Notes: generated from the sequence alone by a model not told the origin. Shown: positions 36,603 through 46,055, counted from the stretch's first letter. The stretch is 64,000 nucleotides of DNA from Psychrobacter immobilis (GCF_904846285.1 NZ_CAJHAD010000005.1:1-64000), one strand, 5' to 3'. Translations and numbers: made by a program.

Positions 36603-37904
36603 CTAAGCGCGTGTTTCACCATGACCGTAGACAATCCATTTTTGTGAAGTTAAGCCCTCGAGCCCAACCGGTCCACGTGCATGAATTTTATCGGTTGAAA
36701 TACCGATTTCAGCACCAAGTCCATATTCAAACCCATCAGCAAAACGGCTAGAGGCGTTAATCATGACGCTAGCCGAATCGACTTCGCGGATAAAGCGTTG
36801 CGATTTGGTGTAATTGTCGGTAATGATAACGTCAGTGTGCTGGCTGCCATGGGTATTGATATGCTCAATCGCTTCATCGATACCGGATACCACTTTAACC
36901 GCTAAAATAGGCGCAAGATATTCGGTATCCCAGTCCTCGCTAGTCGCCGCTGACAGATGACCTTTAAGGATAGCATTGTCATTTAAAATAGCCTGTGATT
37001 TGTCATCAAGGCGCAGTTGCATGGCGTCATCAGCTTTTATGATAGCTTCAGCAATCTTTGGTAATAACTCATTGGCGATAGCTTCATCGACCAATAACGT
37101 CTCCATGGTATTACAGGTACCATAGCGATGGGTTTTGGCATTGACGCTAACTTTAATAGCAATGTCGGCATCGGCGTCGCTATCGATAAAGGTATGACAG
37201 TTGCCATCTAGATGCTTAATGACAGGAACACGGGCATCACGGCTGATGCGTTCAATCAGACCTTTACCGCCGCGTGGCACGATAACATCGACATACTCTG
37301 TCATGGTAATCAGCTCGCCGACGGCAGCGCGGTCAGTGGTCTCTAACACTTGCACACTATGCTCAGAGAGACCGACCTTGTTTAGACCTTTTAAAATACA
37401 TTTGGCAATCGCTTGATTGGATTCAAATGCTTCAGAGCCACCACGTAAGATAATGGCGTTACCGGACTTTAGCGCCAAGGAAGCGGCTTCTAAGGTCACG
37501 TTAGGACGCGACTCATAAATCATCCCGACCACACCGAGTGGCACGCGCATTTTACCCAAATGAATACCTGATGGCTGATAGGTCATATCCGTGACTGCGC
37601 CGATAGGATCGGGCAGCGCGGAGACGTCTTTTAAGCCTTGCAGCATACCATTGAAGCGCGCGTCGTTTAGTTCTAGGCGATCTAGCAAGGCGGCATCTAG
37701 GTTATGTTTTGCACCCTTATCCATATCGACTTTATTAGCTGCTAAAATATCGGCTTTGGCGTTTTTTAACTCATCATAGATTGCCATTAACGCTGAATTT
37801 TTATCGCCTGTATTGGCTGCCGCCAGTGCTCGTGATGCCGCACGTGCTTGCTGACCAATGTTTTGCATATATGCGGTAACATCTGTGGTATTCGATTGAC
37901 TCAT
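36603..37904 (-). CDS. proA: Gamma-glutamyl phosphate reductase
   Basis: Second step of proline biosynthesis: reduces gamma-glutamyl phosphate with NADPH to glutamate semialdehyde. The 433 residues follow the aldehyde-dehydrogenase fold of ProA. The catalytic Cys lies in [34 protein letters not shown] and the C-terminal [13 protein letters not shown] are typical. proB is not adjacent. It is transcribed away from the small lipoprotein gene. Confidence 0.96.
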   Translation of the reverse strand: MSQSNTTDVTAYMQNIGQQARAASRALAAANTGDKNSALMAIYDELKNAKADILAANKVDMDKGAKHNLDAALLDRLELNDARFNGMLQGLKDVSALPDPIGAVTDMTYQPSGIHLGKMRVPLGVVGMIYESRPNVTLEAASLALKSGNAIILRGGSEAFESNQAIAKCILKGLNKVGLSEHSVQVLETTDRAAVGELITMTEYVDVIVPRGGKGLIERISRDARVPVIKHLDGNCHTFIDSDADADIAIKVSVNAKTHRYGTCNTMETLLVDEAIANELLPKIAEAIIKADDAMQLRLDDKSQAILNDNAILKGHLSAATSEDWDTEYLAPILAVKVVSGIDEAIEHINTHGSQHTDVIITDNYTKSQRFIREVDSASVMINASSRFADGFEYGLGAEIGISTDKIHARGPVGLEGLTSQKWIVYGHGETRA

Positions 37905-38424
37905 AAATTAACTTCCTTATAGTTATCAATAGAGGATTTCTGGATTAGTAATGTTAAATTCTAAATGATGAATCCTAGATTTTATAAAATGCTCATATAT
38001 AGATTCAGGCATAAAGAAAAGCAGCTAAAGCCGCCAATTATCATCAGTAATCCACAAAAATATATTTTTTAGCACCTGACAGTTTTTTGAAAACTAATCG
38101 CGCTCTGCTATTTAACATAGAGTAGATGAGACCGATAGTAAAGTTGATTTTGTGAACAGAGACCGTTTATCAAGCACTGTAGAGTTTTCTTGGAAATCAT
38201 TTTTTATTGTATTTATTAAATATTTGGATTGGTGTTTTTACTTGTACTTAAATTTTATCCGCAATAAATAGCATCTATAAATAAAAAGATAAGTAGCTAA
38301 AAGTTAGGGCGCTGTTACGTATTTTTAACAGAACTGCGCTGTAACTGCTAAGGTAGTACTTATAAATCGTGAGTATAGTGAGCGCTAATATGACAAACAT
38401 CTATTACCTATGATGGAGAATGAA
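37905..38424. other. Divergent intergenic region proA / small lipoprotein
   Basis: About 520 AT-rich bases. A short direct repeat GCGCTGTTAC / GCGCTGTAAC occurs near 38310-38347, about 100 bases before the lipoprotein start. No gene or clear promoter pair is seen. Confidence 0.4.
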
Positions 38425-38757
38425 ATGGCGATTGAAAATAAGGCTTATAAAAACTGGTTAACGGTTGGTTTGGTGGCAGCGGCATTAAGTATCAGTGCTT
38501 GCGGCAAAAAAGATGAAGCGCCGATGGATGTTCAACCAACAGCTGATGCGCAGACAGCGGTAGAAGATGAAGCCACTGGCGTTGCTACAGCAGGCAGCAA
38601 TGATAACGTAGCTGTTGCCAGCGCGAATGACAGTGCTGCTGCCAATAATAACGAAGCGATGGCAGTCGGACCAAACGATGATGTGGCAGTAGCAACGGCC
38701 GATGATGCAGAAGTAATCGATGGTACTGGAAGCGAAGAGCACATTTCGACTTATTAA
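38425..38757 (+). CDS. Small acidic lipoprotein, unknown function
   Basis: I do not recognise this 110-residue protein. It has a lipoprotein signal peptide with lipobox ISAC at Cys26 followed by basic GKK. The mature part is almost wholly Ala, Asp, Glu, Asn, Val and Thr with no hydrophobic core. A phrase NDNVAVASAND near residue 60 is echoed by NDDVAVATADD near 88. It is probably an unstructured, outer- or inner-membrane-anchored tail. The ATG at 38425 has GGAG six bases upstream; an in-frame ATG at 38410 would place this site inside the gene. It is flanked by a very strong terminator. Confidence 0.7.
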   Translation: MAIENKAYKNWLTVGLVAAALSISACGKKDEAPMDVQPTADAQTAVEDEATGVATAGSNDNVAVASANDSAAANNNEAMAVGPNDDVAVATADDAEVIDGTGSEEHISTY

Positions 38758-38793
38758 TGCCGCAGATAAAACAGCGCTAACGGCGTTAAGATG

Positions 38794-38840
38794 ATAAAAT
38801 GAGGCCCATAACTGACTGTACGTTATGGGCCTCATTTTAT
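38794..38840 (+). terminator. Terminator of the small lipoprotein gene
   Basis: A perfect 19-bp stem (38794-38812 with 38822-38840) around a 9-base loop; the T-rich end of the stem itself supplies the U tract. Confidence 0.8.
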
Positions 38841-38990
38841 AAAGGATATTGCTTGGTCAAAAGCTAACAGACAAAAGCGACAAGGTTTGGCTTTTTATTG
38901 CATTATAGGCGACAATATCGCGCCTTTATTGAACCCATCATAACGTTATCGAAATAATGTGACTAACACAGCACTACTAAAATACTGCTC

Positions 38991-39024
38991 GCTTTATCCG
39001 TATTATTACTAATACGGATAAAGC
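38991..39024. promoter_or_regulatory. Perfect 15-bp inverted repeat upstream of the ABC operon
   Basis: GCTTTATCCGTATTA (38991-39005) pairs perfectly with 39010-39024 around TTAC. It lacks a T run on the plus strand and lies about 90 bases before the ATPase gene. It could be an operator or leader hairpin for the amino-acid transporter; a terminator role is less likely since no gene ends here. Confidence 0.45.
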
Positions 39025-39115
39025 GGTTATTAATAGAGTTATGTATTATAGAGCTGTTTGATAGCCCATTTTTTGTTCATGTTCTCACTCATATTTATTG
39101 GAAGTCTGCTAAACC

Positions 39116-39913
39116 ATGCTTGATATTGCAAAGAATCCGACTCGCCCTATCGCCTTAGATTTACAAGACCTCCATAAAAGCTACGGCTCATTGGCTGTGC
39201 TAAAAGGAGTGTCGCTCACTGCCTATGATGGCGACGTCATCTCTATTTTAGGCTCGTCTGGCTCTGGTAAGTCAACCTTATTACGCTGCATTAATCTGCT
39301 TGAAAAGCCCAATCAGGGTCGTATCATCATTGGTAAAGATGAGCTGATACTGAAACCTACTAAGTCAGGCGAGTTGCAAGCGGCAGACATCAAGCAGTTA
39401 GAGAGCTTACGGGCGCGCGTTGGTTTTGTTTTCCAGAACTTTAACTTATGGCCGCATAAGACCATTTTGCAAAATATTATCGAAGGGCCAACGCAAGTCC
39501 TAAAAATTAAAAAAGACCAAGCGATTAGCGATGCGGAAAAACTGCTCGATAAAGTCGGTTTGCTTGATAAAAAAGATGCTTATCCAGCAAATTTATCAGG
39601 CGGTCAACGTCAGCGTGTGGCGATTGCGCGTGCCCTTGCGATGCAACCGCAAGTATTATTATTTGATGAGCCTACTTCAGCACTCGACCCTGAACTGGTC
39701 AATGAAGTGCTCGCCGTCATGCGTGAGCTGGCAGAAGAGGGGCGTACCATGCTGATTGTTACCCATGAGATGCGTTTTGCTCGTGAAGTATCGAGCAAAG
39801 TGGTGTTTTTACATCAAGGTGTTATTGAAGAGATTGGTACGCCTGAGCAGGTCTTTGATAATCCAAAGTCCGAGCGCGTCAAAGACTTCATGGCAGCGCA
39901 CCGCCAAAACTAA
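39116..39913 (+). CDS. Polar amino-acid ABC transporter, ATPase (HisP/ArtP-like)
   Basis: The cytoplasmic ATPase of an amino-acid importer, 265 residues. Walker A is GSSGSGKST near residue 43, the signature [15 protein letters not shown] near 160, Walker [14 protein letters not shown] near 180, and the switch His in IVTHEMRFA near 217. [10 protein letters not shown] around the Q-loop is typical of the PAAT family. It opens a cluster with three binding proteins and two permeases, all on the plus strand, with unusually long gaps (about 290 bases before the first binding protein), so several promoters or processing sites are likely. Confidence 0.92.
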   Translation: MLDIAKNPTRPIALDLQDLHKSYGSLAVLKGVSLTAYDGDVISILGSSGSGKSTLLRCINLLEKPNQGRIIIGKDELILKPTKSGELQAADIKQLESLRARVGFVFQNFNLWPHKTILQNIIEGPTQVLKIKKDQAISDAEKLLDKVGLLDKKDAYPANLSGGQRQRVAIARALAMQPQVLLFDEPTSALDPELVNEVLAVMRELAEEGRTMLIVTHEMRFAREVSSKVVFLHQGVIEEIGTPEQVFDNPKSERVKDFMAAHRQN

Positions 39914-40200
39914 AATACAGTGTTCAATTGCTTTAATTTTAATGGTTTTTAAACGCTTAAAACGCCAAAATTGCTTATTCGTAATTTTCTTAGATCGTTT
40001 ATTGCTCAATAATCACAGTCGGTATGCAAAACGTTTGTTTTTGATATTTGAGTCAGGTATTATCAAAAGGTTTACAGGCAGTTGCTCATAATGCCTGCCT
40101 GTGTCTTCTGTGCATTGAATTGCCTTTCTGGCAGGGACGTCAGAGAACAAAATATCAGAACCCTATATTAAAAAATCCATCAGAATTTAAGGAATGTATG

Positions 40201-40998
40201 ATGTCGAATTCTCGCCTATTGTGGTCATCGATGACCGTTACCGCCGCGCTAATGCTTGGTGCTTGTAGTCAGCCAGCAAATGATGCTGCTGATACCAACG
40301 CTGATGCCTCTGCCGCAGAAACGGCTGGCAAGACCATTCGTATCGCCACCGAGGGCGCATACCCTCCTTTTAACTATACCAATGCCGATGGCAGCTTAGC
40401 GGGTTTCGATATCGATGTTGCCAATGCGTTATGTGCGCAAATGCAAGCCAAATGTGAAATCGTTGCCCAAGATTGGGACGGTATCATTCCAGGTTTATTG
40501 GCGCAAAAATATGATGCGGTCATCGCTGGTATGTCTATTACGGCTGAACGTCAAGAAAAGGTCGATTTTAGCGAGCCGTATTTTGCTAATACCATGGTTT
40601 GGCTAACCGATACCAAAGGCGGCTTTGACCCTAAAGCCATTAAAGGTCTAACCCTTGGTGGTCAACGTTCAACGACACCAGGTGCGTATTTACAAGACAA
40701 TTATGAAGGCAAAGACGGTAATAACGTTAAGCTCTATGATAATTATGACAATGCTTATTTAGACCTAAAATCTGGTCGTAGTGATGCGGTACTTGCTGAA
40801 AAGGTCTCTGCCAAATCATGGTTAGCGGACAATCCAGAAGGTTTCGGTATCGTGGGTGATGAGATTGATAATGACGATAATATTGCCATTGCTGTCCGTA
40901 AAGGTGATCCAATCAAAGACAGCTTTAATAAAGCACTGAGCGAAATCCGTAGTAACGGTGAGCTTGCTCGTCTTGAACAGAAAAACTTCGGTCAATAA
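40201..40998 (+). CDS. Amino-acid binding lipoprotein 1 (SBP_bac_3)
   Basis: A periplasmic solute-binding protein of 265 residues for the ABC importer around it. The lipobox is LGAC at Cys22, then an acidic Ala-rich linker. The binding domain starts IRIATEGAYPPFNYTN near residue 43 and continues with AGFDIDVANALCAQM, DWDGIIPGLLAQKYDAV and AGMSITAERQEKV, the lysine/arginine/ornithine and histidine binding class. The SBP signature near the N-terminus includes the aromatic and Asp residues that hold the ligand's amino group. Met codons at 40198 and 40201 are both possible; AAGGA fits 40201 better. Two close paralogues follow. Confidence 0.88.
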   Translation: MSNSRLLWSSMTVTAALMLGACSQPANDAADTNADASAAETAGKTIRIATEGAYPPFNYTNADGSLAGFDIDVANALCAQMQAKCEIVAQDWDGIIPGLLAQKYDAVIAGMSITAERQEKVDFSEPYFANTMVWLTDTKGGFDPKAIKGLTLGGQRSTTPGAYLQDNYEGKDGNNVKLYDNYDNAYLDLKSGRSDAVLAEKVSAKSWLADNPEGFGIVGDEIDNDDNIAIAVRKGDPIKDSFNKALSEIRSNGELARLEQKNFGQ

Positions 40999-41018
40999 TT
41001 TGCTTGCTACGCTTTGCT

Positions 41019-41041
41019 AACAGTCTTGAATAGGCTGTTTT
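41019..41041 (+). terminator. Weak hairpin after binding protein 1
   Basis: AACAGTC (41019-41025) pairs with GGCTGTT (41033-41039) with one wobble, followed by only three Ts. It may act as a partial terminator or protect the mRNA 3' end. Confidence 0.4.
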
Positions 41042-41119
41042 AAAAAGCGTTAATCAATCAATGACTTGACCCATTGCGGATTAATACACAGCTGGTCAAT
41101 ATATTAAGGAATAACCCCT

Positions 41120-42058
41120 ATGATTACTTCAATGACATCATCAATAAGCAAAAAAGCCTTGTGGCTTACACCCCTTAGTGCGGCGATGCTTATGCTTACG
41201 GCCTGTAATAACAGCTCAGCACCAGTTGAAAGTACTGAAACAGCTGCCGCTACTGAGGCGCCTTTAAACATCAAAATCGCCACAGAATCAAGCTATAAAC
41301 CTTTTAGTTATACTGATGCTGATGGCAAATTAATCGGCTATGAGATTGAGCTGGTTGACGCTTTATGTGCGCAAATGAAAGCCAAATGTGAAGTCATCTC
41401 ACAAGATTGGGATGGCTTAATTCCAGGTCTGAACGCGCAGAAATTTGATGCAGCCATCGCTGGTATGTCAATCACTCCTGAACGTAAAGAAGTGGTCGAA
41501 TTCAGCGACCCATACTTTCATACTGGTATCATCCTAATCGGTAAAAAAGGCGATGATATTAGCGTAGAAGGTTTAAAAGGTCAGCCGATTGCCTCACAGC
41601 GCTCAACGGTGGCGTCACAGTATCTGCAAGAAAAACACGCCGATTCTGACATTAAGCTTTATGATACTCAAGATAATGCTTATCTAGACCTGACCTCAGG
41701 TCGTGTGCGTGCCATGATGTCTGATAAAGTTACTGGTATCGATTGGCTGAAAACTGAAGCCGGTAAAGACTACGAAGTCAAAGGTCAAGAAATCAGCACC
41801 AGTGATGATGCGATGGGTATTGCTTTCCGTAAAGGCGATCCATTAGTTGCTAAGTTTAATAAAGCATTGACTGAAATAAAAGCCAATGGCACTTATGATC
41901 AAATCACGGGTAGCTATTTTGGTACCAGCTCAACAGCGGCGGCACAAAAAGCCGTAGCGACTGACGGTGTCAAAGAAGTGGTGGTCGTTGATGATGGTAA
42001 TGTCGATGCAAATGCGGTAATTGCCAAAGAAGAACAAGCAGAAGCGGCGACTAATTAA
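41120..42058 (+). CDS. Amino-acid binding lipoprotein 2 (SBP_bac_3)
   Basis: A paralogue of the previous gene, 312 residues. The lipobox is LTAC at Cys29. The binding domain begins IKIATESSYKPFSYTD near residue 52, with IGYEIELVDALCAQMKAKCEV, DWDGLIPGLNAQKFDAA and AGMSITPERKEVV. The C-terminus carries an extra 45 residues or so after the last helix (FGTSSTAAAQKA onward), rich in Ala, Val and Glu, that the first paralogue lacks. Substitutions near the binding pocket (GAYPPFNY to SSYKPFSY) suggest a different ligand preference. AAGGAATAACCCC precedes the ATG. Confidence 0.88.
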   Translation: MITSMTSSISKKALWLTPLSAAMLMLTACNNSSAPVESTETAAATEAPLNIKIATESSYKPFSYTDADGKLIGYEIELVDALCAQMKAKCEVISQDWDGLIPGLNAQKFDAAIAGMSITPERKEVVEFSDPYFHTGIILIGKKGDDISVEGLKGQPIASQRSTVASQYLQEKHADSDIKLYDTQDNAYLDLTSGRVRAMMSDKVTGIDWLKTEAGKDYEVKGQEISTSDDAMGIAFRKGDPLVAKFNKALTEIKANGTYDQITGSYFGTSSTAAAQKAVATDGVKEVVVVDDGNVDANAVIAKEEQAEAATN

Positions 42059-42100
42059 GATAGCTTTTAACAAAGTTCTATTAGATAAGCGCTGGTTTTA

Positions 42101-42132
42101 ATAAAGCACGTTTTACCTAAAACGTGCTTTAT
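42101..42132 (+). terminator. Hairpin between binding proteins 2 and 3
   Basis: ATAAAGCACGTTT pairs with AAACGTGCTTTAT (42101-42113 with 42120-42132). The T tract is short (TTTAT), so termination may be incomplete. Confidence 0.55.
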
Positions 42133-42188
42133 GCCATTTATAATATATTACTAATTAATAATACCAAGCAACAACATCCAGGATGATT

Positions 42189-43142
42189 ATGAGCAACCAT
42201 CTTCTCTCAGCCAGTATATTTATTACCTCCACTACTAACTCATCTGCTAGCAAGCATTTTTTAAATACAAAACCGATGCTAGCGTTAGCGGCAATGTTAG
42301 CTTTGGCAGGTTGCAGCAACGGTCAAAACGAGTCTAACGAAACCGCTAGCTCAGAGACGACTAAAACATCAGAAGCAACAGAAAATAATACTGCGGCGGC
42401 AGATGATAATGTGCTGCGTATTGGTACCGAAGGCGCTTATGCACCCTTTAATTATACCAATGCTGATGGGACGCTTGGCGGCTTTGATGTTGAAATCGCT
42501 AATGCTATTTGCGCTGATATGAAGATGACCTGCGAAATCATGGCGCAAGATTGGGACGGTATTATTCCTGGGCTTAAAGCGGGTAAATACGATGCCATCG
42601 TCGCGGCAATGTCGGTGACGCCTGAGCGCGCAAAGCAAGTTGCCTTTACTGATACGTACTTTAGCAATGCGTTGGTATTTTTAGCCAAAAAAGACAGCAG
42701 CTTTGATCCAAACAATAGCAGTGATATCAATGCACATTCTATTGCGGCGCAGCGCTCGACCATCTCTTCACAGTGGTTAGAAAACACTTATCCAAAAGCC
42801 AACATGAAGCTTTATGATACCTTGAGTAATGCGTTTTTGGATTTAGGTGCAGGTCGCGTCGATGCCATGATATCTGACAAACTGCCGGCACTAGAGTGGC
42901 TTGGCTCAGCGTCAGGTAGTGATTATGTGCTGAAAGGCGATGAGATTGATATTAATGATAACTTTGCCATTGCCGTGCGTCCTAATGATGAAGCACTACA
43001 AGCAAAAATTAATCAATCATTGGCCAATTTAAAATCCAATGGCACTTATGATAAAATCAATCAAAAGTATTTTGCTATACCAGTAAGTGCGACGTCAACA
43101 CCAGCAGCAACGCCAACAACAGTAGATAGCGCCGCACAATAA
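42189..43142 (+). CDS. Amino-acid binding lipoprotein 3 (SBP_bac_3)
   Basis: Third tandem binding protein, 317 residues. The n-region of the signal peptide is unusually long (about 29 residues) before the hydrophobic stretch and lipobox LAGC at Cys42. The binding domain begins LRIGTEGAYAPFNYTN near residue 77, nearly the same pocket start as paralogue 1, then GGFDVEIANAICADM, DWDGIIPGLKAGKYDAI and AAMSVTPERAKQV. A Thr/Pro/Ala tail of about 20 residues ends the protein. The ATG at 42189 has AGGA five bases upstream; that at 42183 overlaps the site. Confidence 0.87.
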   Translation: MSNHLLSASIFITSTTNSSASKHFLNTKPMLALAAMLALAGCSNGQNESNETASSETTKTSEATENNTAAADDNVLRIGTEGAYAPFNYTNADGTLGGFDVEIANAICADMKMTCEIMAQDWDGIIPGLKAGKYDAIVAAMSVTPERAKQVAFTDTYFSNALVFLAKKDSSFDPNNSSDINAHSIAAQRSTISSQWLENTYPKANMKLYDTLSNAFLDLGAGRVDAMISDKLPALEWLGSASGSDYVLKGDEIDINDNFAIAVRPNDEALQAKINQSLANLKSNGTYDKINQKYFAIPVSATSTPAATPTTVDSAAQ

Positions 43143-43233
43143 TGATTTGATACTAGATGGTTTGATACATCAGTATCATGAATAAATACTGTCTTAATAA
43201 GCAAATATATTTAAGCATAAATATATTTAATCG

Positions 43234-43267
43234 AAAGACATCACCATAATAGTGATGTCTTTTTTGT
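43234..43267 (+). terminator. Terminator after binding protein 3
   Basis: AAAGACATCAC (43234-43244) pairs with GTGATGTCTTT (43252-43262) followed by a T run. It separates the three binding proteins from the permease genes, which must therefore rely on read-through or their own promoter in 43268-43607. Confidence 0.85.
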
Positions 43268-43607
43268 TTTCTATAGCAAATTAGTACGTTCTAAGTGTGA
43301 TTGACGGTCAACTTTTATCAAATCTCACGGATTTATTTGATATTTATGCGGAGAAGTACCTATTTAGACAGCGCTTTTACATGTCAGTATTAACATAGCT
43401 GGTGGCGAATATGATAAAATCAGCGCTCATTTCTACTGTGTCAATTACCGCCGCAATAATTGTATTTATCTGACGTCATTCTATGACATAAAAGGCCAAG
43501 CTCTATTTGGTCTAGCAGACGATTATTGGCAGCGCTCAGCTATTGATGCTGATTCTTTTAACTCATATTTTGCAAATTGCTAATATAAAGAGACTGAGTG
43601 GATAATT
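43268..43607. other. Spacer before the permease pair
   Basis: No gene is seen. TTAACA (43390-43395) with GATAAA (43413-43418) at 17-base spacing is a weak candidate promoter for the permease genes. Confidence 0.35.
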
Positions 43608-44357
43608 GTGTTTGATTTACAAGGATTTGGCGCGCTATTACTAAGCGGCGCAACCGTCACCATAAAACTTGCCATGACCAGCTTGGTCATCGGTATGGCG
43701 TTAGGTTTGCTCGGTGCCACAGCAAAGCTGTCTAATATTTGGCTGCTGCGTAAGCTTGCGACGGTCTATACCGCCACGATGCGCGGGATTCCTGAACTGC
43801 TATTGGTGCTGTTTATCTACTATGGTGGCTCTATCGTGCTGATGAGCATCCTCAAAAAGTTCGGCTATAACGACTATGTCGAGATTAGCGCTTTTTGGGG
43901 CGGGGTGATGGCATTGTCTATTGCGTTTGGTGCTTATGCGACTGAAATTTTTCGCATGTCGATTCAAGAGATTCCAATAGGGCAGCGTGAAGCGGCGCAA
44001 GCGATAGGGATGCGTCCTTTTCAGACATTTTATCGTATTACTTTGCCGCAAGTATGGCAAATTGCGCTGCCAGGCCTGGGGAATTTATTTTTGGTGTTGC
44101 TTAAAGATACGGCCTTGGTCTCGGTTGTCGGTCTCAAAGATATCATGTATCAGTCCTCGCGTGCAGCGCAGTCGACACAGCAGCCGTTTACCTTTTATAT
44201 GGCAGCGGCGATTATTTATTTGGGTCTGACGATGTTGATTACTGGCTTTATGATTTGGCTTGAATGGCGCGCCAATCCGGCGGCGCGTTATGCCAAAAAG
44301 CTCAGCCGTCAAACTAGCCCCCATCAAACCACTCACAGTCAATCGACCATAGGGTAG
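43608..44357 (+). CDS. Polar amino-acid ABC transporter permease (HisQ/ArtQ-like)
   Basis: Inner-membrane permease of 249 residues with about five hydrophobic helices. The EAA loop that contacts the ATPase is QREAAQAIGMRPFQTFYRITLPQVW near residue 127. TVYTATMRGIPELLLVLFIYYG near residue 55 is the family hallmark. The start is a GTG, with GAGTGG about eight bases upstream. The next gene starts 12 bases after its stop, so the two permeases form a co-translated heterodimer. Confidence 0.9.
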   Translation: MFDLQGFGALLLSGATVTIKLAMTSLVIGMALGLLGATAKLSNIWLLRKLATVYTATMRGIPELLLVLFIYYGGSIVLMSILKKFGYNDYVEISAFWGGVMALSIAFGAYATEIFRMSIQEIPIGQREAAQAIGMRPFQTFYRITLPQVWQIALPGLGNLFLVLLKDTALVSVVGLKDIMYQSSRAAQSTQQPFTFYMAAAIIYLGLTMLITGFMIWLEWRANPAARYAKKLSRQTSPHQTTHSQSTIG

Positions 44358-44369
44358 AGGAGAGATACT

Positions 44370-45095
44370 ATGGATTGGAATTGGCAGGTCATTTTTGACC
44401 ATATCCCTGATTTATTAAATGGCGCGGTATTAACCGTACAGCTGGTGGTATTTTCAGGCATTATTGGGCTGTTTTTTGGTTTGATTTTGGCGTTATTGCG
44501 GTTGTCTAAAAATTGGCTAGTGCAGGTATTACCATTTTTATATATTTTCTTTTTCCGTGGCACGCCGCTGTTGGTACAGATATTCCTGATTTATTATGGC
44601 CTTGGGCAGTTTGAAGCGGTACGTAACTCGTTCTTGTGGGAGCCGGTCCTTAGCCAAGCGTATTGGTGTGCGATTATTGCCTTTACTCTAAATACTAGTG
44701 CGTATTTGGCAGAGATTATTCGCGGTGCTATCCAAAATATCCCTGTTGGTGAGCTTGAAGCCGCCGATGCGATTGGCATGTCAAAATGGCAGAAGCTGAC
44801 CCGTATTACTTTACCGCGTGCTTTTGGTATCGTGATTCCTGCTTACAGTAATGAAGTCATCTTTATGCTAAAAGGCAGTGCGCTGGCATCAACCATTGCT
44901 TTGATGGATATCACGGGTGTCGCTCGTACGATTAGTGCGCGTACTTATACCTTGATGGAGTTATTCTTTGCTGCTGGTATCGTTTACCTATTGCTGTCAT
45001 GGGTTATCTTGTTTAGCTTTAGATTGTTCGAAAAACGCATGAACCGCCATGCCAGCTATGTGCCACCTGATGTCATGACCAATACGATTCCTTAA
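44370..45095 (+). CDS. Polar amino-acid ABC transporter permease (HisM/ArtM-like)
   Basis: Second permease of the pair, 241 residues. Hydrophobic helices alternate with the FFFRGTPLLVQIFLIYYGLGQFE segment near residue 50 and the EAA loop GELEAADAIGMSKWQKLTRITLPRA near 125. It matches the HisM/ArtM side of the heterodimer (helix-rich start with IPDLLNGAVLTVQLV). AGAGGAGAG lies directly upstream, giving strong translation. Together with the gene before it, the ATPase at 39.1 kb and the three binding proteins it completes the importer. Confidence 0.9.
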   Translation: MDWNWQVIFDHIPDLLNGAVLTVQLVVFSGIIGLFFGLILALLRLSKNWLVQVLPFLYIFFFRGTPLLVQIFLIYYGLGQFEAVRNSFLWEPVLSQAYWCAIIAFTLNTSAYLAEIIRGAIQNIPVGELEAADAIGMSKWQKLTRITLPRAFGIVIPAYSNEVIFMLKGSALASTIALMDITGVARTISARTYTLMELFFAAGIVYLLLSWVILFSFRLFEKRMNRHASYVPPDVMTNTIP

Positions 45096-45180
45096 TTATA
45101 TTGATAATAAATATAAAAGTGGCAGCACTTATAAAATAAAGAAATAACTATAATTTTATAAATTTCCATGAGAGTCTAAT

Positions 45181-45906
45181 ATGAGCCAATCACCACATAT
45201 GTCTTTAGTCGATGCGATTGCTGCGGGAGTTAGTAATGATAATACTGCCGACAGCATTCATCATACCAACGAGCGTTTACGTGCAGCTATTGGTAAAGTG
45301 GTCTGCGTCGGTCGTAACTATGCGGCGCATGCTCAAGAATTATGTAACGAAGTACCTAAAGCGCCGATATTATTTATGAAGCCTGCCTCTTCGGTGGTGT
45401 CTATCCGTCAGGGCGTGGTCTGTCCAAATCCAGCGCTGTATGGTGAAACGCATTACGAGGCTGAGCTATGTATACAATTATCAGCAGACTTGTCAGCAGC
45501 AACGATTGAAGAAGCCAAGCAAGCGATTGGTGGTGTAACCTTGGGCTTAGATTTGACCTTGCGCGAGCTGCAAACTGAGCTAAAGGAAAAAGGTCATCCA
45601 TGGGAGCGTGCTAAGTGCTTCGATGGTGCTTGCGTACTTGGCGATTGGCTTGACCCAAAAGTATTCGGTGATTTCAAAAATGTGCATTATCAGCTAACTA
45701 TTAATGATGCGCTCAAGCAACACGGTGATAGTGCCTTAATGCTATTTCCTGTTTACGAGTTATTGGCAAATATCAGTCATGCCTTTAGCCTGCAAGCAGG
45801 CGATGTGATTATGACTGGTACGCCAAGCGGTGTGGGCGCATTGCAAGTGGGTGACCAATTAAGCTTAAAACTGGGCGCTCATGAATGGCAGGTAGAGGTT
45901 AAATAA
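45181..45906 (+). CDS. Fumarylacetoacetate hydrolase (FAH) family protein
   Basis: A 241-residue FAH-fold protein of the YcgM/FAHD1 type; relatives are acylpyruvases, oxaloacetate decarboxylases or hydratases of aromatic degradation. The fold starts at VVCVGRNYAAHAQEL near residue 39. The metal-binding Glu residues lie in THYEAELCIQLS near residue 90, and an Asp in DLTLRELQ. The C-terminal GDVIMTGTPSGVGALQVGD is the family signature. The first 35 residues are an extension. No aromatic catabolic genes are adjacent, so a housekeeping role is more likely. Confidence 0.87.
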   Translation: MSQSPHMSLVDAIAAGVSNDNTADSIHHTNERLRAAIGKVVCVGRNYAAHAQELCNEVPKAPILFMKPASSVVSIRQGVVCPNPALYGETHYEAELCIQLSADLSAATIEEAKQAIGGVTLGLDLTLRELQTELKEKGHPWERAKCFDGACVLGDWLDPKVFGDFKNVHYQLTINDALKQHGDSALMLFPVYELLANISHAFSLQAGDVIMTGTPSGVGALQVGDQLSLKLGAHEWQVEVK

Positions 45907-45936
45907 GCTATTGGTTAGCTGTGAATGATAAATTGT

Positions 45937-46038
45937 ATGAACCACAATGCCTTTAATGGCAATGCTTTCAATGATAATTCTTTCAATGATAATGCTGTAA
46001 ATAACAAGCCTGCTAATCATTATCAAAACCTCAAATAA
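45937..46038 (+). CDS. Asn/Phe-repeat micro-ORF (uncertain)
   Basis: A 33-codon frame starting ATG at 45937, 31 bases after the FAH gene. It encodes near-repeats of Asn-x-Phe-Asn-(Gly/Asp)-Asn (four Asn-rich units), then NNKPANHYQ. It ends inside the left arm of the terminator below. There is no ribosome site, and the DNA itself is an imperfect repeat of TTTCAATGATAA-like units, so this may be only a simple repeat. I do not recognise it. Confidence 0.25.
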   Translation: MNHNAFNGNAFNDNSFNDNAVNNKPANHYQNLK

Positions 46039-46055
46039 TATTTGGGGTTTTTTTA
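46025..46055 (+). terminator. Terminator of the FAH-family gene
   Basis: AAAACCTCAAA (46025-46035) pairs with TTTGGGGTTTT (46041-46051) with one wobble, followed by Ts. The remaining spacer to 46250 shows nothing further. Confidence 0.8.
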
